Source of the DNA: Priapulus caudatus
Taxonomy: Eukaryota > Priapulida > Priapulimorpha > Priapulimorphida > Priapulidae
Assembly: GCF_000485595.1 (NCBI RefSeq)
Contig: NW_014579222.1
Location: 1-39,515, forward strand
Direction: 5' to 3'
Length of the DNA: 39,515 bases
Every line of letters starts with the position of its first letter. Position 1 is the stretch's first letter. The notes beneath the pieces were generated by a model. It was not told where the DNA came from and did no database searches. It was given only the letters and a program-made list of their open reading frames with translations. This document shows positions 11,424 to 21,689 of the stretch, piece after piece. A program made the position numbers and the translations under genes.

Positions 11424-12465
11424 GACCCCCCACCTGCAGTCTTCCCATTTAAAACTGAACTGCAGGAACCTGAAACTACCGCAAAGATAACAAATAGTTA
11501 CCAAGAATGGTGTTTTCCATTATGGTGTGGGCTGATCACAAAACTAAATCCCATGACAGATTGAACATGAACTAATGGATTTATTCCTAGTCTGCCGGTA
11601 ATTCGCTATATAAATAAATCTAATAAAAATCATTTGATGTGTGTCATGAATTATTATTTCCTAGAGTTTCTACGGGTTTCATGGAAGTGCTCTTATATTC
11701 TAGGAAATAGGAATTCAGGCCTGTTAATATTATTAATTGAGAACTATTTTTATTTTGCATTATACAGTACTTTGATCCAGCAACAGTGTGAGTAAACACA
11801 AGCCACGGCAGCTGAAAGACCCCGTCCTTCAAGCTGGTATCAAATCAAGGCTCTTTATCACACTTGGCAATAATGGTAAATGGATTTTGTAATAACTAAT
11901 GTTATTGTAAATTGGTGGATTCCACGAACAATTCTGACCAACTGGGCCAAATTTCCTATAAGCCAAATTCACAATTGGCATTTACTGTACAAATAGTAGT
12001 AGTATAAAGTGTAAGTGGCCATTCATCTTACAGGCTTCTTTGTGAATGAATCAATTGTTCAGACCTGGCCATGTAATTGATACAAGTTTATTGTACATTA
12101 TGTTTAGGGCAGCTTCAGAATGTCCATTGGGAGGCATCGTATCTTTAGCTACCCCAACCACTAATTAATTTTCCAAGGGGCCTCAGCATAAATTATCATG
12201 TTATACAGATGAATTATTATGCATTGAAGACCCCACACACTAATTTTAAAGAATTAATTGACCCCAACTTATAATTAAAATGAATCTCTGCCAAGCAACT
12301 TTTCCATGGAAATTTCTAGAGCAGCCCTTTATTATATTTCTCTAATGAACTGTTGGAACAGCCCTTCATTATATTGCTGAATGTTAAGACCAGATTCTAC
12401 CTGGAAATGAGTGAGTACTGCATATATTTTTTAGGGATGCTATATATATGTCAAATTAATTACAG
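11424..12465. other. Presumed intron or decayed DNA, AT-rich
   Basis: About 1 kb with no recognisable coding sequence between two exons of the KDZ/HMGXB3-like gene. It ends in the acceptor AATTACAG. No repeat family recognised. Confidence 0.5.
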
Positions 12466-12569
12466 ATGTGAGTCTTTCTGATGGATTCTTTATGAAGAAG
12501 CAAGATGGAGGATTCTTACCCTTCGAGATGTCCCCTACCTTGGATCCAGAACAACTCTGCAGCTGTGGT
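12466..12569 (+). CDS. KDZ/HMGXB3-like gene, internal exon
   Basis: Flanked by TTACAG and the donor GTAAGT; encodes SDGFFMKKQDGGFLPFEM and ends in LCSCG, a Cys pair that fits a metal-binding module. The frame is open and both splice sites are canonical. Confidence 0.5.
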
Positions 12570-12705
12570 GTAAGTTTTTGCTTAGATTTGTAATATAACG
12601 CATTCTACATTCTGTTATTATTTATATGCTCAGAAATCAACTAAATGGATCAAACGCCATTAATTTCACATTACCAATAAAATCTTATATCCATTGACCT
12701 TCCAG

Positions 12706-12804
12706 GATAGGTATTGGAATGAAGAACAACTTGTCGGAATATTGAAACAACGATATCAGCAGCCTACACGGGTCTTTCTACAGAATGGAGTGGCAAAATT
12801 TATG
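12706..12804 (+). CDS. KDZ/HMGXB3-like gene, internal exon
   Basis: Flanked by TTCCAG and GTGAGG; encodes RYWNEEQLVGILKQRYQ and ends in GVAKFMV, which runs on in phase to the next exon (VFDREC). Confidence 0.5.
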
Positions 12805-13225
12805 GTGAGGGCTATTTTAGAAAAAAAATAAGAACAAGGGTAGGTTTGTCAGTGTAGATTTTAATGCTGGGATGATAACTTTCACGATAATGTGTATTAT
12901 TATGGCAATTGGTGTATTAAATGGATGGATGGTGGGTTTCATGCGGGCATAGCTGGCCATACTCGCGTGAGCGTCACTCCCCGCGTCTAAATTGCTCGCG
13001 GGCCAAGTCCATCCGCAAGCGGCATATAATCACTGACCTACCCCACCATATAAGCCATATAAGTAGTCACCGAGAGCAGTCGCGGGACCGCTATGGAAAA
13101 AACACCAGTAGTTCACGTAATATACTTAGGACTGTTTCGGTTTTTATGAGCCCCCTTAATAAATGGAACAGCACTTAACATAAAACATCCAGCATATTCA
13201 TCTTTTATATTTCTCTTACATCTAG

Positions 13226-13460
13226 GTGTTTGATAGGGAATGTCTTCCTGGCAATGAAGCCTGTCGCATCAGTTACGATGGTGACCAGGATGGCATCCAC
13301 ATCCTCTCTCTCATACAGCTGCAGAAGAAATCGCCTGGGATTAAATGACTACAGTCACCAATAGTCAGATTTCTCTCACTGGCTATTGTGCTATAGCCAG
13401 TTCAAGGTATTATTTCTCCAATGTTGCATTCATGAGCCGACAGACCTTCACAAAATGGAT
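13226..13460 (+). pseudogene. KDZ/HMGXB3-like gene, exon broken by the Gypsy insertion
   Basis: Starts after TCTAG with VFDRECLPGNEACRISYDGD, the segment that in these proteins precedes the catalytic core, then breaks frame near 13340. Homology resumes as SLTGYCAIASS...FMSRQTFTKWI in another frame and stops abruptly near 13460, where Ty3/Gypsy sequence begins. The expected catalytic Asp-Gly-Thr region is missing, so the gene is dead at this point. Confidence 0.5.
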
Positions 13461-13477
13461 CTTATATAGGATCTTAT

Positions 13478-13801
13478 TATATAGATCCCATAGCACAGAC
13501 ATCCGAACGCTTACACCAAGCCTACTCATACGTCAGGGATAGGACACGCCTAGCACGCCTCAGGAACAAGTACTACTACGACAAACGTGCTAGGCAGCTC
13601 AATTTCGAAGTAGGCGATCCAGTATATTACCATGATCCAGTGTTAAAGCCTAACACTATAAAGAAGCTTGCGTCACCCTGGCAACCGTACTACACGGTGA
13701 TTCAGGTATTATCCCCGAAGAAATACCTGATCCAACACGAGATTACGAAGCAAGGTGATCTCGCACGTAGAAAATGTTCGGGCAGCGCACTCACACGCTA
13801 G
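13478..13801 (+). pseudogene. Ty3/Gypsy integrase, C-terminal domain
   Basis: Encodes the end of a Gypsy pol polyprotein: the alpha-helical ARLRNKYYYDKR segment, then FEVGDPVYYHDPVLKP and the SPWQPYYTVIQVL strand, which together are the SH3-like integrase C-terminus. The frame visible here ends in TAG at 13799-13801. The natural end appears in a neighbouring frame (HVENVRAAH from about 13759), so there is a one-base shift near 13757. All upstream gag-pol is missing, so this is a 5'-truncated copy; it is fused directly to the KDZ/HMGXB3-like exon. Confidence 0.8.
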
Positions 13802-14240
13802 GTAGGACTGCGGCAAGCCGACACTGCAAGAAGATGTGCCAACGGGAGTACGTCGCCAGCCTTGTAGGGCAGCGACATTGGCATACCCACCCGACGACGA
13901 GGGAAGTAGCGATGATAAGTTTAACGAAGAGGATGAGCTCCCTCTAAGTCACTTCATCACACGCGCCCAACACGCAGGTTTCAGCAGGCTCTACAGAGTA
14001 CTTCCTGTTATTGTGTTGGTCCATTACGTTCATTATCTACTACATCATGCGTTCCTTGGTGGCCAATGACCTATTATGAAATTGTAAAGTCAATTTACGC
14101 TATAGCTATTGGTCCCATGTGTTTTTTTTAATTACGGTGTTAATTAAGGGGTAGTTTAACTAAGGATTATTTGGTAACAGCACATGTTTGCAGTGCTTTA
14201 GGACGACCCTTGTTGACATTGAGTCAAGCAAGTTATTTGC
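13802..14240 (+). other. Gypsy 3' untranslated or tail-coding region
   Basis: Lies between the integrase end and the polypurine tract. A 77-codon open frame (13836-14069) begins with an acidic, low-complexity stretch (DDEGSSDD) and ends hydrophobic (VLPVIVLVHYVHYLL). It might be the remnant of a small extra reading frame with one membrane segment; I do not recognise it. Confidence 0.35.
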
Positions 14241-14251
14241 AGGGGGGGGAG
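14241..14251 (+). other. Polypurine tract of the Gypsy element
   Basis: AGGGGGGGAG lies directly before a TG that starts the 3' LTR, the expected plus-strand primer site for reverse transcription. Confidence 0.7.
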
Positions 14252-15712
14252 TGATGTAACAGTGCGCGAGCACAATTAGTTTTAAAAATTGTTTATTTAG
14301 AAATTATGGTCGCGCTCACATATTACTCAGTATTAGCCAGCCGGCTAGCCGCCCAAGGTCGGGCGAGCCGCGTGTGCGCCCTTAGGCAATGTACACGCAC
14401 CTTAGAACATGTACAAATGGCACGCCACGCTTTAGGCTTGAGTATGTCGCGACATGCGCTTTTCTTATCTGTGACATATATACAGAGATAGACGGCGAGC
14501 GAGTTTTCCCTTAGAAACGTTTAGTTTCTAGAAGCTTCGAGTAAATATGTTGACGAGCTAGCGCCAGGCGGGCGGTTGCCATAGAAACAGCCATGTCGAG
14601 CGTGTATTATATGCATGCCGTAATTAGCCTAGGCATATGATATTGATATATGTATTTATGTTGATTACTGCATGTGATGTGTATGCGTGCGTGTATATAT
14701 ATATATGATAGATATGATGCATGTGAATGCATATATATATATATATATAAATATGTATGTCGTGCATATGTCATATGTAATTAGCCTGTACATCCTATAC
14801 GGATGTGTAGACATAATTAGCATAGTGTGTGGGTGACTCTAATGTCTATACCACATGTGTTTATAAGGAAAATGTCGGGAAATGTGTGGATATATATTAT
14901 ACGTATAAATGGTCTCCTATGCTACAACATAGCAGGTCTTCCATGTGGCGGCCTTCTCAGTTATCGCTCGACCGGATGTCAAAAAGACCCGTATCACAGA
15001 ATTGGAATTTAGGGAGGCCTGGTAAAAATGCTGTAAAAATTTCTAACACAGAGTTTTGGAGTGGGATAGAAGGTAGCGGCCCCTAGTGTAGGAAATAAGA
15101 TGTAATTGGATGACACTTTATACGTAATATGATAGTGTAGCGCCCCCTAGTGATAAATAATAAAGCCATTATAGGCATCTTGACTAGTGGTGCCACTTAG
15201 AATGACGTCACGGGCACGCATCCTTTATAAGTGGGTGTACGCCCGGAAGTGAGCAGTAACCCTTTCCTTTTTGGGCTAGAGTACGTGTGTTTGATGAGAC
15301 GCATCAAGACTACGCGACATATAGTTTTAGTGTGTAGAAACTACCGAATTTGCACTCTTTTACCGTGTGTATGCGCAGCTGTTTTGTGTGCTTATATAAT
15401 GAGGTGCTACATTTTATATGTGAATATAGCATAATATATGTGAATAATTAATGAGGCATTTATATATGTCAACCAGCCTCGAGCATAGCAAGATAGAGAG
15501 ATATATATAAGTGAAACAAATCTCAGTTTGTCAGCATCTACTTCGACTCTTCATATCTTCTATTCTACATATGACTTTTCCTCAAGTAGCTGTTTAGCTA
15601 GCACGCTAAAACCTGTGGCTATAGGAAAACCATCACAAGAAGTAGCATCACAACGCAAGATTAGCTAAACTATACTATACGATCACCGAGCTCCATTTCA
15701 TTTGTACACCTT
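14252..15712 (+). repeat. 3' LTR of the Ty3/Gypsy element (about 1.4 kb)
   Basis: Begins TGATGTAACAGTG right after the polypurine tract. The right edge is uncertain: I place it at the TGTACA near 15712, just before sequence that resembles the old intron. It holds TA microsatellites (about 14695-14750), motifs of GCGCCCCCTAGTG type and a clear promoter (separate entry). The 5' LTR is not in the window. Confidence 0.55.
15203..15230 (+). promoter_or_regulatory. LTR core promoter: CRE palindrome plus TATA box
   Basis: TGACGTCA, the full cAMP-response/ATF palindrome, sits at 15203-15210, and TTTATAA at 15224-15230, 13 bases further on. The arrangement suggests transcription starting about 15255-15260. 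Because the LTR is intact here it could still drive read-through into the downstream exons. Confidence 0.5.
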
Positions 15713-15934
15713 AATTTTTTGTAATGCCCAATATACTCATCTTTGCTAGGTGTGTTTGATAATAGAAGAATCACTCATCAATAGGGTAAAATCACACTAG
15801 ATGCAAACCATTGGTTTATTTTTAAGGTAACAGTTATTACAAGAAGCATTGCTTTATGCACCCAATCCATAAATGTTTAGGTCAAAATTTTCCTTTGAGA
15901 GACTGTATTCATTATTCTGGATTTTTTTTTCTAG

Positions 15935-16107
15935 CGTTGGTCACGGGCATTTAGAAATGAGGAAGGTATCAAAGCCCATACCAACAATGGACTGGAAAGA
16001 CAAAATCGCGTCTTCAAACAGAATTTCCTGTCTGAAAGACCAGACACCTCACTATCGGGCTTGGCATCGACGCTCATCAACGAGTACGTGCCCAACAGGA
16101 TGAGACA
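15935..16107 (+). CDS. SWIM/MULE-like transposase-derived gene, exon with the T-N-N-G/E-R-Q motif
   Basis: Exon between TTTCTAG and the donor GTAAGT. The frame RWSRAF...HTNNGLERQNRVFKQ, followed by SLSGLASTLINEYVPNRMR, is the C-terminal part of the catalytic domain in MULE-like transposases and their SWIM-zinc-finger relatives; the Glu in NNGLE is the likely last catalytic acid. The frame is open and joins in phase with the exon at 17461. It could be the 3' half of the gene starting at 10.3 kb or a separate element; the missing catalytic core between them prevents a decision. Confidence 0.6.
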
Positions 16108-16364
16108 GTAAGTTTTAATATCTTTTTTTTGTTAGCTCACGTGAGCCAAATACCAAATTTTATTTTTGAATCTGTAGATTAAAGATCATACGTCACAGAC
16201 TAAATGTGACATCAAAATCATGTGTATGCTTCATATGAAACCAAAGGTCTGATTAAAATATGGACATCACTGCATCCAAGGTCCTGACGAATTATACGAA
16301 AGAACAACTTATATTCACAAATTCTTGAAAATGGATTGATAAGTTTTCACCACACTAACACCAT

Positions 16365-16880
16365 GAGTTTGAGTTTGAGTTTGAATCTTTATTACCCAAA
16401 CATAAACAAACAATGAAATATGTATATGATATATATAAAAGTCAATCTTTAGTAAAAGGGGATCACAAAATAGCAAAAAATGCTAATCGAGTGTGGCTTT
16501 CTGAGCTTACAATTCAAGTTAATATAAAATGATGTTGATTATATAGGTATGGACACAAATGCTTCAATTACGTATGTATAAAAATTTATTTTAGAATAAC
16601 TCTGGTGGACGGTAAGGATTATATAAAATAAAGATTGTATTATTCTAGCCATATTATTTAACTATTTCCTTCCTCAATGCTTTCTGAAAGGAGTTTACTG
16701 AAAGTTTACATCTGATGTTTTCTGGTATAGCATTCCACATACATTTCAGATCCACAAAATGTAATTGACCTTGTTCTGTATTCACTTTTGGCATGACTAA
16801 AGTTTTAATGGCTTTCTGTCTAGTTCTGTAATTATGTTCAAAGTATTGACAATAATCAGTAAGTGGATGGGGAAATTTGC
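16365..16880 (-). mobile_element. 3' end of a non-LTR retrotransposon (LINE)
   Basis: On the minus strand a frame from about 16870 down to the stop at 16654-16656 encodes the tail of a LINE reverse transcriptase: HNYRTRQKAIKTLVMPKV, then DLKCMWNAIPENIR and NSFQKALRKEIVK. After the stop come an AATAAA-like signal and a tail of three 6-bp repeats at 16365-16382 (AAACTC on the minus strand), the short-repeat tail found in some LINE clades. It inserted in the intron between the 15935 and 17461 exons, is 5' truncated, and is the only clear minus-strand element in the window. Confidence 0.7.
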
Positions 16881-17460
16881 TTCATCATATGAAGCCAAAT
16901 ATCGGATAAGAATTGGGGATCAGTAGTTTTTGATAATGTTTGCTGTGCATTAATATTCAATTTATCATTTGCTGTTAAGATAAATAGAAGTTTTTATGTG
17001 CTCAGAAAGCAGTAATTTTTTTTTCCCATAATGTGGAATTGTTATCACACTTTAAAACATTGCATACTTCTCAAATTCTTAAAAATCAGCAATGAATCTA
17101 TTCAGTGAAAAATAACTATTTGTTAAAATGTATTATTTTTTGTCGTTCAGATATCTCCTTCACCCCCTCCACTGAAAAAAAAACTTGTACCAATTGTAAT
17201 CAGCAAATCATAGAAAGTCATACATTACCTTAGAGCCAAAGTCCTTCACTTTGCAAAATTTTAGCTCTTGCTTTAAATTTAAACATTTTCAGCAGTGTCC
17301 TGCATTCATTCTGCAGATGCTTGATTATGACAGGTAACACTCAAACACTTGATGAACATGCTATCCAATCACACCAAATATATTTATGAACTGAAAAAAT
17401 ATAGGAAAAGTAACTTCAAACTTCTTCTTGTACTCTTTCTCTATTTCTTATATTGCATTA

Positions 17461-17639
17461 GGTATGTCATAGCCAATGTGAAAGCTGACACTGGGTATGG
17501 ACGATTGTACGATCCGAGGATCCCAGCTTTTCTATGGGACAGACCTCCAGCATTTGTCCGTCACTTCATGGAGGGGTTGTCTTCATCTGAATTGATCACC
17601 GCTGGTCACATTCAAGAATTGGAAGACAACTTTTTTGAT
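17461..17639 (+). CDS. SWIM/MULE-like gene, exon before the zinc finger
   Basis: Acceptor TTGCATTAG, donor GTAAGT. Encodes YVIANVKADTGYGRLYDPRI, then PAFLWDRPPAFVRHFMEGL, the conserved segment that leads from the transposase core to the SWIM finger in this family. Open frame, in phase with both neighbouring exons. Confidence 0.6.
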
Positions 17640-17850
17640 GTAAGTGAAAGCTCGCATCTTGGGAATACATTTTAAGTAATATTTTGTACAGACCTTTAAA
17701 AGTTCTAAACTTGATGGAGGAGCAATTAATCATGTAAATATCATCGGGTTAAGCGTCCCTTTTAGGTATTCCAGCGTAATATTTAATTTGACTAGTATTT
17801 GCCATTGTAGTTGCCTCTGACAGAGTAAGAGTTTAAATGTCCTTGTCTGC

Positions 17851-18096
17851 TTTAACACTAACAAGACTGGTGGGGTCCATTATGCCCCCTCAACAATTTT
17901 CGCAAAATCACAATGCACAAAGATTTTGCCACATGGTTACAATTACTTTTTAGCTTGAAGCATTATTCTTCTTTTGAGACCAAAGTCGCGATCTATACAC
18001 TTGACAAATTTTGCGCACGTCGTGCCATCGATGGCTGAGGCCAGAAGGGGGGCCATCATGGACCCCCCAGTCTTTCGACCCTCTTTTAAGGGTTAA
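17851..18096. mobile_element. Short inverted-repeat element (MITE) with GGGGTCCAT termini
   Basis: The left end TTTAACACTAAC...GACTGGTGGGGTCCATTATG is matched by the reverse complement of the right end, with the same GACTGG-GGGGTCCAT core, so the ends form long imperfect inverted repeats. No coding capacity. It lies in the intron before the SWIM exon. Confidence 0.6.
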
Positions 18097-18166
18097 AAGG
18101 GGATTTTTTTTTAAACTTAGGAAAAATCATACAGTGAGGTTTCCCCTTTTGTTCTTCTTCCAACAG

Positions 18167-18714
18167 GTAAAAAGTGAAACATTCTGGGGAACCAAGTCAT
18201 ACAAGGTCTACCTGGGTGATGAAGCACATTCACCATTCTGTGAATGCGCTGACTTCCAGCGTGTTCACTTTCCTTGCAAACATGTTTGCTGTAATCACCA
18301 TTCTTGCTGATTACTCATGGCAAAGCTTGCCACTCAGGTACAGGGAGTCGCCATTCATCCGTCTGGACAAAGCTGTGGGCAAGTTTGTTACTAAACTCCC
18401 TGGTGATGATCCCCCTGATGATGACACCCCTGAAGACACCTTCAACCAGACAGATGTTGATGAAGTGCATGTAGGTAATTGGGCATCCCTTCCCTCAAGA
18501 AAGAGCCATGTGAAACAGCTTGCCACATCCTGTAGGGAGAAGTTATCCCTACTCAAAGACGGTACTTATCTGTGTGAGGAAGAAGGGGTGCTCAAAGACC
18601 TGCTTCATCAACTGGAAGAAAGCTTGGTCTTCTTGAGAAGCAATGTCCCGGTCCAGAAAGGAATGCCTGTGAATCCAGACCTTCCTCGGCACAGGAAGAG
18701 AAAAAATGCCAAAG
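18167..18714 (+). pseudogene. SWIM/MULE-like gene, SWIM zinc-finger exon with a frameshift
   Basis: After CCAACAG the exon encodes SYKVYLGD then FCECADFQRVHFPCKH, a textbook SWIM finger (CxC...CxH), which binds DNA or protein partners. At the end of the finger, near 18281-18285, the frame shifts by one base; the continuation is ITILADYSWQSLPLRYRES and about 140 more residues, including an acidic stretch (DDPPDDDTPED) and ending in HRKRKN before the donor GTATAC. Conservation on both sides of the shift suggests a recent lesion or an assembly error. Confidence 0.7.
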
Positions 18715-18761
18715 GTATACATTTATCAACTCACATTCGTGTGCATATACATACTTTTTTT

Positions 18762-19480
18762 AACCCTAATAGAGCCGGGGGTTTTGAATCCAGCCCCCTC
18801 GACATTTTGCACGATAAATTCGCCGAAATTTTTTTTCATGCTCAAGCTTTCGCAATTTTTTTCATTCAAGTCTTGCACAACGTTTGACACTACTTTTATA
18901 AAAATTGGACGCATCGTTCCGAAGTTATGCAACATTACGTAATCAACGTCGAATCCAAATTTGAGAATTTTCTGCATTTGTGTACTGTGGCTTTATTTGC
19001 TAAAGAAATTCATTTTGGGCTCTAACATTGCATTCTTTGCCTTTATTATAGTTAATATGACCATAATATTTATTGATATTCAATACTTTACGAATTCCAA
19101 TTAAATAAAAAAACAAAGAAATACATAAGAAATTCGCAAAACAATCAAATACATAAGACATATGAGAATTGCGCAATTTTTTATTCAGAAATGTGTAAAA
19201 TATTTTTGTGACAATATCAAGACAATTTGGAAACTTCAAAACGCCTTATTATGTTAAATAGAATTAAAAATGTGAAATACGCATAAAATTAACATTAATT
19301 TGCATAATTAAAAAACACTTCAATTTTCAGTATTGAAATTTCGCGAGTATATTCGTATTAACGTGGTCTATGCAGATGCCGAATTTCATAACATTTTGTT
19401 GCTCCGCGGCCGAGATTGGGGGGGGGGAATCCCCCCTCCGGCTGTGAGATGGGGTCAATAGACTCAGCCTGATTAGGGTT
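18762..19480. mobile_element. MITE-like element with ACCCTAAT inverted ends
   Basis: Begins ACCCTAATAGAGCC and ends GGCTGATTAGGGT-like; the flanks are TTA on both sides, so a 3-bp TTA duplication as made by PIF/Harbinger elements is possible. Inside are a C/G palindrome (GGGGGGGGGAATCCCCCC, about 19419-19436) and AT-rich DNA without genes. It resembles the 17851 element in having G-rich ends. Confidence 0.45.
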
Positions 19481-19678
19481 TAATTATTGTTGATAGTTTA
19501 TTAATATAATCAATCATATATAATTAGTTTTATTGTTGTAATTGTCGTGAGGGTTGTTTAGTTGTTCTTGTTCGATTGCAGATATAACTGTCATTTTGAT
19601 TGTACAGGGCCTACCGGCGGTCAGAGAAAATTATTCAATGCAAAATATTGAGCGTGCTCCATGTATATCAAAATATGG

Positions 19679-20296
19679 GATGATTTGAAGGAATTCTGTG
19701 CAGAAAGACTGGTTATATGGAAATTTGTCACACCTTTAGCACCTAACCAAAACGGATGCGCTGAAGCACTAGTCAAGAGCTGTAAGCATGCGATAAAGAA
19801 AGCCATCGGAGACTAACATCTAACTCCATTGGAATTTCACACATGTCTTCAAGAGATAGCCAATTTAGTGAATGAAAGACCAATTGGAAGACATCCAAAT
19901 GACCCAGATGACGGAAACTACATATGCCCAAATGACATTCTTCTTGGAAGAGCATCTAACGGAGTTCCACAAGGACCGTTCCGCACCAGTAAGAATCCCA
20001 GACATAGAGTTGAGTTTGTGCAACAAATTGTCAATTCCTTCTGGAAGAACTGGGTTAGAGACGTTTACCCTGCTTTGGTTTCGAGAAAGAAATGGAGAGT
20101 CCACCACCGCGATGTAAGGATAGGCGATGTTGTGGTCTTAGCAGATCCGAACTCCGTCCGAGGGAAGTGGAACATCGCCAGAGTCACCGAGGTTTATCCA
20201 GGTCAAGATGGCAAAGTACGAAACGTCAGAGTTAAGACTCAAAATGGAGATTTCAGCCGACCAATTACCAAAATCGCAGTGATTTATCCGGTAGAG
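19679..20296 (+). pseudogene. BEL/Pao integrase C-terminal part with DUF5641
   Basis: The frame encodes the end of a BEL/Pao pol: APNQNGCAEALVKSCKHAIK with the last catalytic Glu, the segment YICPNDILLGRAS, and then FWKNWVRDVYPALVSRKKW and RIGDVVVLADPNSVRGKW, the domain found after the integrase core in BEL/Pao elements. A TAA at about 19814-19816 interrupts the frame (AIGD*HLTPLEF), and it continues in the same frame from 19829. At 20297 a hAT-type MITE is inserted almost at the end. Upstream gag, protease and RT are not in the window. Confidence 0.88.
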
Positions 20297-20702
20297 CCCT
20301 GGTTCCCAACCGGGGGTACTAGTACCCCCTGGGGGTACCAGCGATCACCACAGGGGGTACCTGGGACGCCTCTTCTACAATTTAAAAAAAGTAGTGCTAT
20401 ATAATAATCAGCGGGTGATTCAGGCATCTCTATCGACAGTGCCAACAAGTCATGGTTTAAAAAAAGTTAGTTTCTGCCATGCAGCAGCAGTCTTCTCATT
20501 GAACTGTCATTTAGGGCACAGTGCGCTTGATCGGAAAAATTCGCTGTACGACTGCATTAATAAAACATAAACATGATGTCAAAATATTCATGACAATACA
20601 TCAGTGTTGGTTCTTCATTTTGCTTATGGTGGGCGAAGGGGTACCAGGAAATAGTGTAAAAAAATTAGGGGTACGGGGAGTCCAAAGGGTTGGGAACCAC
20701 TG
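20297..20702. mobile_element. hAT-type MITE with 8-bp target-site duplication
   Basis: The ends are inverted: CCCTGGTTCCCAACC on the left and GGTTGGGAACCACTG on the right, the CAGTGGTTCCCAAC type common in non-autonomous hAT elements. The flanks CGGTAGAG (20289-20296) and CAGTAGAG (20703-20710) match at 7 of 8 positions, as expected of a hAT target duplication. No transposase is encoded. It interrupts the BEL/Pao relic, so it is the younger of the two. Confidence 0.8.
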
Positions 20703-20932
20703 CAGTAGAGGGATATGAGAAAAATTAGCTTTGTGAGTAAACGGTGTTGGTATGCGACCTTCTGGCATAGTGGGGGAGGGGGGTTCATTCTGTGTCCTTT
20801 TCTTCCCAGAAATAACTATAGAGGGCGTATCAATCAGAGGTGCTGGTCTAGGGTGAGTTTTATAAAATAACGAAATGCTCTGATTATTATGATATTTACC
20901 ATGATTGCTGCTATATAACTGATATTAATGTT

Positions 20933-20942
20933 NNNNNNNNNN
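20933..20942. other. Assembly gap (10 N)
   Basis: Ten undetermined bases; the true length of the gap is unknown, so the order of sequence across it should not be trusted fully. Confidence 0.99.
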
Positions 20943-21109
20943 AACCCTGTAAGAAGATTAGCAATCTGGCAAGCTAAAGAACGGGATTTGAGTAACCAAT
21001 TGAACAACATTTTGGCCCCCTGAATGCATGGAGCTCAAGTAATTTTCAGTTATGTTTAAGCAATAGTAAACGTTTATGCATTACTTATTCAACTGTAATA
21101 CAATTACGT

Positions 21110-21423
21110 ATGTACTTGGTAGGAGAGCCCGATGAGCAACTCTTGGGCAATAGTTGTCCCTTTGCACGTGTTTGGAGTCCTGATGAGCTGTCATCCATTC
21201 CGCGGCTCACCAAAACAAGAGTGGCAGCAAATACTGCCTGCCTGCAATATGCAATTAAAAGAAAGGAACAACAAAAGAAGCAACCACAAACCGAATGTTT
21301 TTCATTTGAAGATCCGGTTACTGCCAAAATTCCATTACAAGACAGGCACAAATTTCAGACTAGACGCCTTCCCGCCGTAATCATACAAAAACATGGAAAA
21401 AAGACACTTTCCTTCCAACTCAG
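21110..21423 (+). pseudogene. Integrase-tail exon resembling KRBA2/SCAND3-type transposon proteins
   Basis: The frame encodes a basic helix (QYAIKRKEQQKKQ) followed by DPVTAKIPLQDRHKFQTRRL and VIIQKHGKK. This is the small beta-barrel layout (V-T-V-K-I-P...D-R...R-L-P) found after the integrase core of KRBA2/SCAND3-like, Ginger-related proteins. It ends at a possible donor CAG|GTAATT. An acidic open frame at 21483-21689 may be the next part. No catalytic core is visible. The call rests on a short motif and is tentative. Confidence 0.4.
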
Positions 21424-21689
21424 GTAATTATTCTCCTGATTAAGATGGTATGTAAAACACCAAAGAGACCATATTCCACTTCTTGAGAACAAACATGAAA
21501 GTTCAGTGCAAAATTAACGGAAAAAATAAAGATGAATGTGATGACGCCATTTTCTCTGATGCCCAGTCGGAGTTATCCACTGATCGGGAAGTCGGCGATG
21601 ATTTTATTAATGATATGGGCGCCAATACCAGTTTGGGGTCCAGACGACGAAAGCTGGAGTCGGCACACGAGGCCACAAATCCTAATTAA

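Noticed and set aside
13836-14069. Gypsy env gene in the 77-codon frame after the integrase
   Set aside because: Too short, without cleavage site, Cys pattern or a clear signal peptide; only one hydrophobic stretch.
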